64,000 bases of DNA. It comes from Lachnoclostridium sp. UBA1175 (GTDB taxonomy: Bacteria; Bacillota; Clostridia; Lachnospirales; Lachnospiraceae). Every line of letters begins with the position of its first letter. Position 1 is the stretch's first letter. The position numbers were made by a program, and so were the translations under genes. Location: positions 6,377-70,376 of the forward strand of contig DBYX01000004.1 in NCBI GenBank assembly GCA_002311665.1, given 5' to 3'. The notes beneath the pieces were generated by a model. The model had not been told where the DNA came from. It saw only the letters and a program-made list of their open reading frames with translations, and did no database searches. Shown piece by piece: positions 16,499 to 24,656 of this stretch.

Positions 16499-18195
16499 CA
16501 GAAAAGAAGAAAAAGAAGCAGCAGAAATGCTACATATATATCCGCGTCTCCACTTCCATGCAGGTGGAAGGATACAGTCTGGAAGCTCAGAGAGAGCGAC
16601 TTAACAAGTTTGCTGATTATCAGGGAATGGAGGTCGTAAGGGAGTATTGCGATGCCGGAAGATCCGGAAAGAATATAACCGGTCGTCCTGAGTTTACGCA
16701 GATGCTTCGGGATATAGCTGATGACAGAGACGGAGTATCCTACATACTGGTATTTAAGCTTTCTCGATTTGGAAGAAATGCTGCGGATGTATTGAACTCA
16801 CTTCAGTATATTCAGGATTATGGGGTGAATCTGATCTGCGTTGAGGATGGTATCGATTCTTCCAAGGATTCCGGTAAGCTTACCATCACCGTTCTCTCAG
16901 CTGTTGCAGAGATCGAACGTGAGAACATTCTTGTTCAGACAATGGAAGGCCGGAAGCAGAAGGCCAGAGAGGGTAAGTGGAACGGAGGCTTGGCTCCGTT
17001 TGGATATCGCCTGGATAAAGAAAAAGGCGAACTGGTTGTTGATCCGAAAGAAGCTGAGATCGTTAAGGTAATCTTCGATAAATTCATCAATTCTGATATG
17101 GGCGCAGACTCAATCAGCAATTATCTGAATGATCATGGTTATACTAAAAATACGAGCCGTGACTTTGAAGTGAGTTATTTCACTCGCGGCCATATCATGA
17201 AGATACTTGATAATCCAGTTTATGTGGGTAAGATCGTATATGGTAAGAGTGCCACAGAAAAAGTCAAAGGAACCAGAGATCAATATCGAAGAGTTAAGCA
17301 GGATGATTATCTTGTCGCTGATGGAAGACATGATGCTATCATAGATGAAGATACTTGGAACAAAGCGCGTGAGAAGCGAAAAGAGACCGGGGTCAAATGG
17401 AATAAGATTCATGATCTGGATCACGAGCATCTTCTGGCAGGTATCCTTAAATGCCCGATCTGTGGGGCTTCTCTTGCCGGAACAGTTCGACGAAAGAAGT
17501 ATCCAAGCGGTAAGGTGAATTCCACATTCTACTATCGATGTTTACACCGAAAGCGAATTGAAAGTACTGGTAAGAAATGTGATTTCAAACCTTCTCTAAA
17601 CCAGATTGACACGGACGCCGAAATAATAGGTGTTATCCATGACATGGTGAACGATGAACAGTTTGAAGCCTTCATCAGAGGGAAGCTGGATGAGAAGGTG
17701 GATGTATCAAGCTTTGAAGCCGAGCGTGATGGATTAAGAACTCAGTTGATCCAGGCGACCGGGGCGAAGGATAAGCTGAATCAGCAGCTGGACCGGTTGG
17801 ATGTTACGGACAGGCATTACGATCGAAAGTATCAGGATATGCAGGATCGTCTTGATACGCTTTACGACAGGATCGCTGATCTGGAAGAAAAGATCGATGA
17901 TGTGACCGATAAGATATCCGGAGCCTATGATGAGAACCTGACATCAAAGCAGCTCTGCAAGGTTCTTCTCCAATTCGATGAAATGTTTGAAGAAATGACC
18001 GACTTGGAGAGAAAAGAGTTTTTATATACACTTATTGAAAGGATTGACCTGTTTCCTGAAAGACAGGAAAATGGAAGCATCCTGAAGCGAATCAGATTTA
18101 AATTCCGCGTAGATTATGACGCTGAAGCAGGTGGCAAGGTGTTGCTCAACGAAAACGACGTCGAGACGGTGGCGTTGATGACGCACAGAGCGTAA
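16495..18195 (+). CDS. large serine recombinase 2, ending inside attR
   Basis: A 566-residue paralogue of the upstream recombinase: catalytic Ser19 (YIYIRVSTSMQ), GYSLEAQ, RFGRNAAD, a recombinase domain (APFGYR, DNPVYVGKIVYGK), a zinc ribbon near 320-370 (CPICGASLAG ... YRC ... CDF) and a coiled coil about 400-490. It lacks the RlmD-like module of recombinase 1. Its last residues, DVETVALMTHRA, are encoded by abruptly GC-rich DNA and resemble the HVETVVLM ending of RlmD, which suggests the frame runs through the attachment site into former host coding sequence. Two coupled recombinases may act together, or one may drive excision. Confidence 0.92.
   Translation: MTEKKKKKQQKCYIYIRVSTSMQVEGYSLEAQRERLNKFADYQGMEVVREYCDAGRSGKNITGRPEFTQMLRDIADDRDGVSYILVFKLSRFGRNAADVLNSLQYIQDYGVNLICVEDGIDSSKDSGKLTITVLSAVAEIERENILVQTMEGRKQKAREGKWNGGLAPFGYRLDKEKGELVVDPKEAEIVKVIFDKFINSDMGADSISNYLNDHGYTKNTSRDFEVSYFTRGHIMKILDNPVYVGKIVYGKSATEKVKGTRDQYRRVKQDDYLVADGRHDAIIDEDTWNKAREKRKETGVKWNKIHDLDHEHLLAGILKCPICGASLAGTVRRKKYPSGKVNSTFYYRCLHRKRIESTGKKCDFKPSLNQIDTDAEIIGVIHDMVNDEQFEAFIRGKLDEKVDVSSFEAERDGLRTQLIQATGAKDKLNQQLDRLDVTDRHYDRKYQDMQDRLDTLYDRIADLEEKIDDVTDKISGAYDENLTSKQLCKVLLQFDEMFEEMTDLERKEFLYTLIERIDLFPERQENGSILKRIRFKFRVDYDAEAGGKVLLNENDVETVALMTHRA
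18150..18195 (+). other. predicted attR (rlmD 3' end)
   Basis: Composition changes here from phage-like to host-like. The final codons of recombinase 2 (GAC GTC GAG ACG GTG GCG TTG ATG ...) would encode the conserved C-terminal VETV-LM of 23S rRNA uracil methyltransferases. RlmD/RlmCD genes are known targets for mobile elements (for example streptococcal phi-m46.1). The exact core cannot be fixed without attL, which lies outside the window. Confidence 0.55.
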
Positions 18196-18211
18196 GCACG
18201 GAGGGCCGTGT

Positions 18212-19336
18212 ATGAGGAATAGGTTGTTTGTTCGGATAAGAAAGACATTGCTTCGCCGGAGGATCCCGGCGCTGCTGCTTGTTGCAGTGCTTGCCCTGTC
18301 GGTGAGCGGCTGCGGGCGCAGTGCGGACTCCGCGGGTGAGGAGAAACAGGATAAGAACAGTAAGGTGACCGTTACTGTGACGCCCGCGGGGACAGGAGAG
18401 CCCCGGGGGACCGGTGATCCCACGGGAACTGTGACGCCCGCGGGCGGCGCGGGGGTTGCCTCGAAGGGAACGAAACCGGTCGATGCGCTCCCGGTGCATC
18501 GCGTGAGCAATGTCGCGAACGCGGCGGACGGCGAGCTTGTGTTCACATGGCTCGGGCACTCGTCGTTTCTGCTGCAAATGGGTGAGCGCAACATCCTGTG
18601 CGATCCCGTCTACGCGCAGCTCATCTCGCCGGTCGGAGTCGTCGGTCTCAGCCGGTTTTCGGAGCTGCCGATGAGCGCGGAGGACACGCCGCACATCGAC
18701 ATCTTGTTCCTCTCGCACGACCACTACGATCATATGGACCGCGACACCATACTGGCGATCGACGGCCGCGTGGACCACTATGTTGTCCCGAACGGGACGG
18801 ACGGGATACTGACCGGCTGGGGTATCGCGGCGGACAAGATCAGCGCGCTCAACCCGTGGGAGTCGGCGACGGTCGCGGGAATTACGTTCACGATGACGCC
18901 GGCGCAGCATTCCGGCGGGCGGATGCTCACGCAGAAGACGCTCTGCGGCGGCGTGTACATTAAGGACGGTGCGCACACCGTGTTTTACACGGGCGACGGC
19001 GGGTATGCGGAGCATTTTCCGCAGATCGGGGAGCGCCTCGGGGCGGTCGACCTGCTCATCGCGGAGTGTGGGCAGTACAGCCCGAGCTGGTCGAAGGTTC
19101 ATATGTTCCCGGAGCAGACCGCGCAGGTTGCGGCCGATGTGCACGCGGAGTGGTTCATTCCGGTGCATTGGGGCGCGTATGTGCTCTCCACGCACGCGTG
19201 GGACGATTCGGTCACGCGATGCTCTGTGGCAGCGGCGCAGCTCGGCTTGAGGATGGCGACACCGGAGATCGGGCAGACGGTGAATTACGAGGAGATCGGG
19301 GCTTACACGACACATTGGTGGGAAGCCTATCGATAG
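18212..19336 (+). CDS. metallo-beta-lactamase-fold lipoprotein (NAPE-PLD/UlaG-like)
   Basis: A 374-residue secreted lipoprotein: basic N-terminus, hydrophobic stretch and lipobox LSVSGC (Cys about residue 35), then a Thr/Pro/Gly linker of about 40 residues. The catalytic domain begins near residue 108 with TWLGHSSFLLQM and carries the metal motif HDHYDHMD, followed by TPAQHSGGR, FYTGDGGY and PVHWGAY histidines. This is the Lactamase_B_2 pattern of UlaG, RomA and NAPE-hydrolysing phospholipase D. Substrate unknown. It lies 16 bases after the recombinase stop without a terminator, so before integration it probably belonged to the rlmD operon. Confidence 0.85.
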   Translation: MRNRLFVRIRKTLLRRRIPALLLVAVLALSVSGCGRSADSAGEEKQDKNSKVTVTVTPAGTGEPRGTGDPTGTVTPAGGAGVASKGTKPVDALPVHRVSNVANAADGELVFTWLGHSSFLLQMGERNILCDPVYAQLISPVGVVGLSRFSELPMSAEDTPHIDILFLSHDHYDHMDRDTILAIDGRVDHYVVPNGTDGILTGWGIAADKISALNPWESATVAGITFTMTPAQHSGGRMLTQKTLCGGVYIKDGAHTVFYTGDGGYAEHFPQIGERLGAVDLLIAECGQYSPSWSKVHMFPEQTAQVAADVHAEWFIPVHWGAYVLSTHAWDDSVTRCSVAAAQLGLRMATPEIGQTVNYEEIGAYTTHWWEAYR

Positions 19337-19351
19337 ATACGGAGGATTGAT

Positions 19352-20059
19352 ATGTCGGACAAGGATATCCGCGCGGTGCTGACGATCGACGACATCGCGT
19401 CGCGCAACACGACGGCAATCGTCGATTACTTAAACAGCAAGGGCATCACGGCGCTGATGTTTGCCGTAGGGCAGAACGTCGAGCGATATTACGACAACGC
19501 GGTTTACGCGCTGCAGCATGGGATGATCGTGGGAAACCACAGCTATTCGCATCCCGCATTTTCCGAGATTACGCTCGCGGAGGCGAAGGACGAGATCGCG
19601 AAAAATGAGGCGCTTCTCGACAAACTCTACAGTGACGCGGGCGTGGAGCGCCGGTACCGTCCGTTCCGCTTCCCGTACGGCAACAAGGGAGGCGCCAACA
19701 GGGAGGCGCTGCAGGAATATTTCCGGGCGAACGGCTTCTCGAAGCTGCGCGACGATGCGATCCCGTACGAGTACTGGCGGAAGGCCGGGCTCGACCGCGA
19801 CATCGACACGCTGTGGACGTTCGATTTCGCGGAGTACAACATCCGCCCGGGCACCGGGTTTACGGCGGACGACGTTTGGAAGCGGATCCGGGACATGGAG
19901 CCGCATATGGGAGCCCCGCTTCTGGCGTCCGGAGGGCGTCACATCCTGCTTTTGCACGCGCACGATGAGACCGAGGAACTCGTGCCGGAGTACTGGCGAC
20001 AGTTTATCGACTGCCTGCTCGAAAACGGGGTTTCGTTTGACGCGCCGGAGTTCTTCTGA
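19352..20059 (+). CDS. polysaccharide deacetylase (NodB homology domain)
   Basis: A 235-residue carbohydrate esterase family 4 protein without a signal peptide. Motif 1 is TIDD (usually TFDD), motif 2 GNHSYSHP gives the metal His pair, motif 3 is RFPYGN and motif 5 LLLHAHD gives the catalytic His. These define a metal-dependent N- or O-deacetylase. Lack of an export signal is unusual for a peptidoglycan deacetylase and suggests a cytoplasmic or non-classical substrate. It follows the MBL lipoprotein gene by 15 bases with GGAGG upstream. Confidence 0.88.
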   Translation: MSDKDIRAVLTIDDIASRNTTAIVDYLNSKGITALMFAVGQNVERYYDNAVYALQHGMIVGNHSYSHPAFSEITLAEAKDEIAKNEALLDKLYSDAGVERRYRPFRFPYGNKGGANREALQEYFRANGFSKLRDDAIPYEYWRKAGLDRDIDTLWTFDFAEYNIRPGTGFTADDVWKRIRDMEPHMGAPLLASGGRHILLLHAHDETEELVPEYWRQFIDCLLENGVSFDAPEFF

Positions 20060-20130
20060 TTGCGACTTAAGACTTGAAAAACGGGGCGCGGGACCGTATA
20101 CTTGATATGTTATGAACGTGGGGAAGAAAT

Positions 20131-21195
20131 ATGCAATACGTATGGATTTATCTCGCCGTCATCAACGTCTGTGCATTTGTGACGTACGGCGTTGACAAGC
20201 GCAGGGCGAGGGAAGGTGCCTGGCGGATTCGCGAGTCGGTGCTGTTGCTTCTGGCGGCGGTCGGAGGCAGCGTCGGGGCTCTTCTGGGAATGCTTGCATT
20301 TCATCACAAGACGAAGAAAAAATCGTTCAAAGTGCGGTTTGCGATCATTCTGATACTTCAGATCATCGCGGTCGGAGTGTGGCTTTACCTGCGCAATCCG
20401 GCGCTCGAGTCACCGTTGATCCGCGAGGACGGAAAGACGCTTTCGGAACGGTTTGCGACGCCGGAAGGGTATACCCGGACGGAGGCGCCTGCGGGGAGCA
20501 TGGCCGCGTTTCTTCGCGGATATGCGATGGAGCCGCACGGAAGCAAGGTGAAACGTTACGACGGCAGGACAAAGAGCGGAAAAACGGCGGTGGCCGTGTT
20601 CTCCATGCATCTCGGAACGGAGAATCTGCAGCAGTGTGCGGATTCGGTGATGCGGATGTACGCCGAATATCTGCGTGCGAGCGGGCGCGAGGATGAGATT
20701 GCATTTCATTTTGTGAGCGGCTTTTTGTGCGACTGGCCGACGTATCGCAGCGGAAAGCGCGTGACCGTCGACGGAAACGACGTGCAGTGGTACGACGGCG
20801 CGGCGGAATCCGGTTCGGACGAGACGTTTGAGGAGTATCTGGAGCTTGTGTTTACGTACGCAAGCACACTTTCGCTGTGGGAGGAGTCCGTTGAAGTCCC
20901 GCTTGCGGACGTGCAGGTCGGCGATATCTTCCTGCGCGCAGGTTCGCCCGGGCATGTGGTCCTGGTGGTCGACGTCTGCGAGAAGGATGGAAAAAAGGCG
21001 TTTCTGCTCGCGCAGGGCTCGATGCCGGCGCAGCAGTTTCATGTAATCCGAAACGACGCGCACACGGACGATCCGTGGTACTATGTCGACGAGATTACAT
21101 ATCCGTTTAAAACGCCGGAATATACGTTTGACGCGGGAAGCTTCCGGCGGCCGGGATACCTGACGGTCGGCGCCCGCGGAGAAGACGGAAAATGA
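20131..21195 (+). CDS. DUF1294-DUF4846 fusion membrane protein
   Basis: A 354-residue protein. Residues 1-90 are a DUF1294 membrane domain, with the signature YGVDKRRA, WRIRESVLLLLAAVGGSVGALLGM and FHHKTKKKSF, plus two or three spans. Residues about 110-340 match the DUF4846 pattern (FLRGYAMEPHGSKV, NLQQCADSVMRMYAEYL, LADVQVGDIFLRAGSPGHVVLVVDV, AQGSMPAQQFHV), a secreted domain with a conserved His in GHVVLVVD that recalls NlpC/P60-like folds. The fusion presumably tethers the second domain to the outer face of the membrane. Function unknown; the domains are usually encoded separately. Confidence 0.8.
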   Translation: MQYVWIYLAVINVCAFVTYGVDKRRAREGAWRIRESVLLLLAAVGGSVGALLGMLAFHHKTKKKSFKVRFAIILILQIIAVGVWLYLRNPALESPLIREDGKTLSERFATPEGYTRTEAPAGSMAAFLRGYAMEPHGSKVKRYDGRTKSGKTAVAVFSMHLGTENLQQCADSVMRMYAEYLRASGREDEIAFHFVSGFLCDWPTYRSGKRVTVDGNDVQWYDGAAESGSDETFEEYLELVFTYASTLSLWEESVEVPLADVQVGDIFLRAGSPGHVVLVVDVCEKDGKKAFLLAQGSMPAQQFHVIRNDAHTDDPWYYVDEITYPFKTPEYTFDAGSFRRPGYLTVGARGEDGK

Positions 21196-21261
21196 GACAG
21201 CATTTTCAAAAACGAACTTCGGGCCCTGTGCGGGCCTTGAGATAGAAAGGTGGCAAATACT

Positions 21262-21822
21262 ATGAAATACACAATGGAAATCGCAGGACTGAAGCGGGAC
21301 CTTCCGCTTTGCAAGATCACGGACGATCTGTATATCGCAGCGTTCATCTGCTTCGGCGATGCAGAGGTGACGGTTGCGTGCGCGAAGGCGCTGCTCGAGC
21401 TTGTGCCGGCGGACAGCTATGACTATATGCTGACGGCGGAGGCGAAGAGTATCCCAATCATCCACGAGATGGCGCGCCAGTCCGGCGCGGACAAATACTT
21501 CATCGCGCGCAAGGGCCAGAAGGTCTATATGCCCGACCCGATCCGCGTGACCGACCGCTCGATCACGACGCGCGGCGAGCAGGCGCTCTACCTGGGACGC
21601 GATGACGCCGATCTGATCCGCGGCAAGCGCATCCTTTTGGTGGACGATGTCATCTCCACGGGCGGTTCGCTCCGCGCGATGGAGGAGCTGGTTCGCGAGG
21701 CCGGCGGCGTGGTGACGGGTCGTGTGGCTGTGCTTGCGGAGGGCGAGGCGGCGCACCGCGACGATATCCTCTTCCTGGCGCCGTTGCCGCTGTTCAACGC
21801 GGACGGCAGCATCAAGGACTGA
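21262..21822 (+). CDS. orphan type I phosphoribosyltransferase (APRT-like)
   Basis: A 186-residue protein with the PRPP-binding signature ILLVDDVISTGGSL near residue 120 and the helical AEAKSIPIIHEMARQSG segment typical of adenine phosphoribosyltransferase-like enzymes. The second half retains a charged YLGRDDADLI region before the PRPP loop. The N-terminus is not that of canonical Apt, so base specificity is uncertain; xanthine or regulatory PRTases are alternatives. ATG 21262 with AAAGGTGG upstream is preferred over GTG 21250. Confidence 0.8.
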   Translation: MKYTMEIAGLKRDLPLCKITDDLYIAAFICFGDAEVTVACAKALLELVPADSYDYMLTAEAKSIPIIHEMARQSGADKYFIARKGQKVYMPDPIRVTDRSITTRGEQALYLGRDDADLIRGKRILLVDDVISTGGSLRAMEELVREAGGVVTGRVAVLAEGEAAHRDDILFLAPLPLFNADGSIKD

Positions 21823-21905
21823 TCCGTTCCGGGCGACCGGTGCGATCCGCCACGTGCGGTGCGGCGGGCAGACAATGACGAAACAACGAAAGCGAGGAAA
21901 TATCG

Positions 21906-22910
21906 GTGAAAACTTTCCGCAGGGATATCTGGGAGGAAGGCGAATATACTTACGCCGCGGCTTACGGCTTTATGCCGAACGTGCGTGCGTTTCTCCACGA
22001 GGAGGACGACACGGCGCGGGACGCGATGCTTGTGGTGCCGGGCGGCGGCTACTGCATGCTCGCGGCGCACGAGGGTGAACCGGTGGCCAAGGCGTTTTAC
22101 GAGCAGGGGATGAATGTCTTCGTGCTCACGTACACGACGGACATCACATTTTCCGTGCCGTTGAAGAAGCAGCCGCTCAAGGACATCGCGCGCGCGATCC
22201 GGTACTTACGCGCGCACGGCGAGGAGTTCTGCATCGCGGGGAAGAAACTGGCGATCTGCGGTTTCTCCGCGGGCGGACATGTGTGCGGCAGTGTCACGGT
22301 GCACTGGAACGACGTCGAGGAAACCAACCCGGCGTACGCGGACTACTCCGCGCGGCCGGACGCGTCGCTTCTGTGCTACCCGGTGATCACGGCGGGCGAG
22401 TACACGCACGGTTCGTCGATGGACGCGCTCCTCGGACCGAACCCGTCGGAGGAGGAACTTCGGTATTTCTCTCTTGAGAAAAATGTGACCAAGGACACGC
22501 CGCCGACCTTCCTGTGGCAGACGGCGACGGATATGCTCGTTCCGGTGGAGAACAGCTACCTCTTCGCTGAGGCGTGCCGCAAAAACGGCGTTCCGTTCGC
22601 GCACTATGTGTTCCCGTCGGGATTCCACGGACTCGGCGTCGGCAAGGGCTTCGGATACCCCGGCTGGACGGACGGCAGCTACGTGATGGAGCAGGTGAAT
22701 CTCGCGGTCGCGGCCGTGAAGGCCGGCAAGGGCGTGAACGTTCCCGAGCGCCGCGTGGAGGAGCTGAGGGCACAGTTCCCGGACAAGCAGGAAGCGCCGG
22801 AGCCGCCGAAGGACGACGCGCCTGCGTTCGAATTCAAGATCGACGAGACGCTGTCGGAGGATGTCGGCCTGTGGACGGAGCTCGCGCGAGTGTGGTTCGC
22901 GCGCCTGTGA
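21906..22910 (+). CDS. alpha/beta hydrolase (acetyl esterase/BD-FAE type)
   Basis: A 334-residue cytoplasmic hydrolase. Visible are the oxyanion-hole stretch VVPGGGYCMLAAHEGEPVAKAF, the nucleophile elbow GFSAGGH, and downstream TATDMLVPVENS with the acid and FPSGFHGLG with the catalytic His. This is the pattern of small carbohydrate acetyl esterases and BD-FAE-like feruloyl esterases. A C-terminal extension of about 60 residues contains an acidic Pro-rich linker (EAPEPPKDDAPAFEF) and a short helix. Start is GTG 21906, with GAGGA upstream. It could act on acetylated sugars with the nearby deacetylase, but that is inference. Confidence 0.85.
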   Translation: MKTFRRDIWEEGEYTYAAAYGFMPNVRAFLHEEDDTARDAMLVVPGGGYCMLAAHEGEPVAKAFYEQGMNVFVLTYTTDITFSVPLKKQPLKDIARAIRYLRAHGEEFCIAGKKLAICGFSAGGHVCGSVTVHWNDVEETNPAYADYSARPDASLLCYPVITAGEYTHGSSMDALLGPNPSEEELRYFSLEKNVTKDTPPTFLWQTATDMLVPVENSYLFAEACRKNGVPFAHYVFPSGFHGLGVGKGFGYPGWTDGSYVMEQVNLAVAAVKAGKGVNVPERRVEELRAQFPDKQEAPEPPKDDAPAFEFKIDETLSEDVGLWTELARVWFARL

Positions 22911-22934
22911 CAGGTGTCTCATTTTCCGTATAAT
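22907..22934 (+). promoter_or_regulatory. flippase promoter
   Basis: GTGACA and a perfect TATAAT are separated by 16 bp, 41 bases before the flippase start; the -35 box overlaps the hydrolase stop codon. Confidence 0.7.
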
Positions 22935-22975
22935 AAAGCCGTTTGAACGAAGAATACCCTGAGGGTCGGAATCCT

Positions 22976-24454
22976 ATGGAGCAGCAGGCGAACAATCAAA
23001 CCCGTTCGATCACGCGAAACGTCTCGTACAACACGGTCATCACCGCGACGTCGTACCTGTTCAGCGCGATCATCACGATGTACGTGAGCCGCAAGCTTCA
23101 GCCGGCGGCCAACGGAAGGGTGAATTTTGCCGACTCGCTGGTGCACTATTTTCTGTTGTTCGCGCAACTCGGAATGCCGTGGTACGCGATCCGGTGCTGC
23201 GCGCGGTTCCGCGACGACCGGAAGAAACTGACGAGAGTGTTCAACGAGCTCTTCAGTCTGGGGCTTCTCCTGGCGCTTATAAGCGGCGCCGTGCTGGTGA
23301 TCCTGTGCTTCACGGTCGGAACGTTCCGCGAGTATCGCACACTGCTGCTGATCCTCGGAAGCGTCATCGTGTGGAACGCCATCGGCTGCGAATGGCTCTT
23401 CAAAGGGCTGGAGAAATATCGCTACCTGATGGTCGTCTCGCTGATCACGCGGACGATCGCGTTTGTGCTCGTGATCGTCATGGTGAACTCGCCGGAGGAT
23501 ATGACGGTGTATGCGGCACTGTCCGTGCTGGCTATGGCGATGTCGGGCGTATGCAACTTCTTCGCCGTGGGGAGAGAGGTGGACCGGCGGTTTTCGTTCC
23601 GGCTCAATCCGGAGCACCTGAAGCCGCTACTCGTATTTTTCGCAATGAGCTGTATGACGACGATCTATGTGAACCTGGACATCGTCATGCTGGGCTTTAT
23701 GAAGAGTAATACCGAGACCGGTCTGTACAGTCTGATCTCGAAGAGCAAGGTGCTGCTGACCTGCTTCGGAGGCGTGATGGTGGCATCCGCACTGCCGCAG
23801 GTGACGATCGCGTGGAACGAGGGCAATAAGGAGCGTTTCCGCGAGATCCTCCACCGCTCGATCGGGCTGATCATGGCGGTCAATCTGGCGCTTCTCGCAT
23901 TCACGCTCGTGTTCGCGGAGGACTGCGTGGTTGCGATGGGCGGTCCGTCCTATAGAGACGCGACGAAAGCGTTCCGCATCATGGTCATCTCCATCGCGCC
24001 GATCGGGCTGAGCAACATCCTCGGAGGCCAGTCGCTGGTCCCTGCGGGACGTGAGAAGCGGCTGCTGCAGGCGGAGATCCTCGGCGCGGTCGTCAATCTC
24101 GCACTCAACCTGTATGTGATCCCCCGCTACTCCATCAACGGAGCCTCGATGACGACGCTGATCGCGGAGGTTGTCGTGTGGATCGTCTGCCTGTACTACA
24201 TTGTCCGGGAGGTTGAAGTGCCGCTCCGCGAAACGCTGCCGGATGTGCGCACGCCTCTCGCCTGCGTGATCGCCGCGGTCCCTTCATACTTCCTGAAACT
24301 GCCGATCACCAACGTTTTCATCCGCCTTGCGGCCGAGGCCGTCATATTCTTCGGCATATACGGAGTCGCGGCGCTGTTGATGCGGGAGCCGACCGTGACG
24401 GAGACCGTCCGCCGCGTGTTGCGGATCAAGCCGAAGGACGAGACTGCGCAATAG
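22976..24454 (+). CDS. polysaccharide/lipid-linked sugar flippase (Wzx/MATE-like)
   Basis: A 492-residue integral membrane protein with 12-14 hydrophobic helices and the oligosaccharide flippase pattern (SYNTVITATSYLFSAIITMYVSRKL at the N-terminus, GLYSLISKSKVLL and FRIMVISIAPIGLSNILGGQSLVPAGREK in the middle). It would move undecaprenyl-linked glycans across the membrane. ATG 22976 with GAGGG upstream is preferred over the TTG at 22943. No glycan cluster surrounds it, but a membrane glycosyltransferase lies 3.5 kb away. Ends with a clear terminator. Confidence 0.9.
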   Translation: MEQQANNQTRSITRNVSYNTVITATSYLFSAIITMYVSRKLQPAANGRVNFADSLVHYFLLFAQLGMPWYAIRCCARFRDDRKKLTRVFNELFSLGLLLALISGAVLVILCFTVGTFREYRTLLLILGSVIVWNAIGCEWLFKGLEKYRYLMVVSLITRTIAFVLVIVMVNSPEDMTVYAALSVLAMAMSGVCNFFAVGREVDRRFSFRLNPEHLKPLLVFFAMSCMTTIYVNLDIVMLGFMKSNTETGLYSLISKSKVLLTCFGGVMVASALPQVTIAWNEGNKERFREILHRSIGLIMAVNLALLAFTLVFAEDCVVAMGGPSYRDATKAFRIMVISIAPIGLSNILGGQSLVPAGREKRLLQAEILGAVVNLALNLYVIPRYSINGASMTTLIAEVVVWIVCLYYIVREVEVPLRETLPDVRTPLACVIAAVPSYFLKLPITNVFIRLAAEAVIFFGIYGVAALLMREPTVTETVRRVLRIKPKDETAQ

Positions 24455-24482
24455 AAGGACAATCCGATAAAGAGAAACAAAC

Positions 24483-24519
24483 AACGCGCCCCAAACCTTG
24501 CGGTGAGGGACGCGTTTTT
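24483..24519 (+). terminator. terminator of flippase gene
   Basis: AACGCGCCCC pairs with GGGACGCGTT (one mismatch) over a 14-base loop, followed by TTTTT. Confidence 0.85.
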
Positions 24520-24590
24520 ATGTGCAACAGTATTTGTGTGTGAATTAATGCTCTTATCCATCCGCGGAAAATGCTTCGCAGCGCTTGCAC

Positions 24591-24656
24591 GGCGTTTCCC
24601 GGTTTACGCTCGAAGTACTTGCGTCGGTTTCCCGGTTTACAGGTCGAAGTACTGCG
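24591..24656. repeat. 33-bp imperfect tandem duplication at the glnA 3' end
   Basis: The segment 24624-24656, which holds the last codons and stop of glnA, recurs at 24591-24623. Both copies share TTTCCCGGTTTAC and TCGAAGTACT with small compensating differences between them. The outer copy therefore looks like a spare gene end. Confidence 0.75.

Larger units (their letters stand above)
1..18195. mobile_element. prophage, right arm (left end outside window)
   Basis: A continuous plus-strand run of head, connector, tail, lysis and integration genes in the usual siphovirus order. The left end (packaging genes, early region, attL) lies outside the window. The right end is placed at the stop codon of the second serine recombinase, because base composition and codon use switch there from moderate GC to the GC-rich host style and because the last codons look like host sequence (see attR entry). 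The presence of all visible structural and lysis genes without frame breaks suggests it may be functional. Confidence 0.9.

Noticed and set aside
18196..18230. tRNA gene as the prophage attachment site
   Set aside because: No tRNA-like cloverleaf or CCA end is visible at the junction; the serine recombinases and the rlmD-like codons point to a protein-coding target.
22943..22975. TTG start for the flippase
   Set aside because: It would add 11 non-family residues, and GAGGG fits ATG 22976 better.
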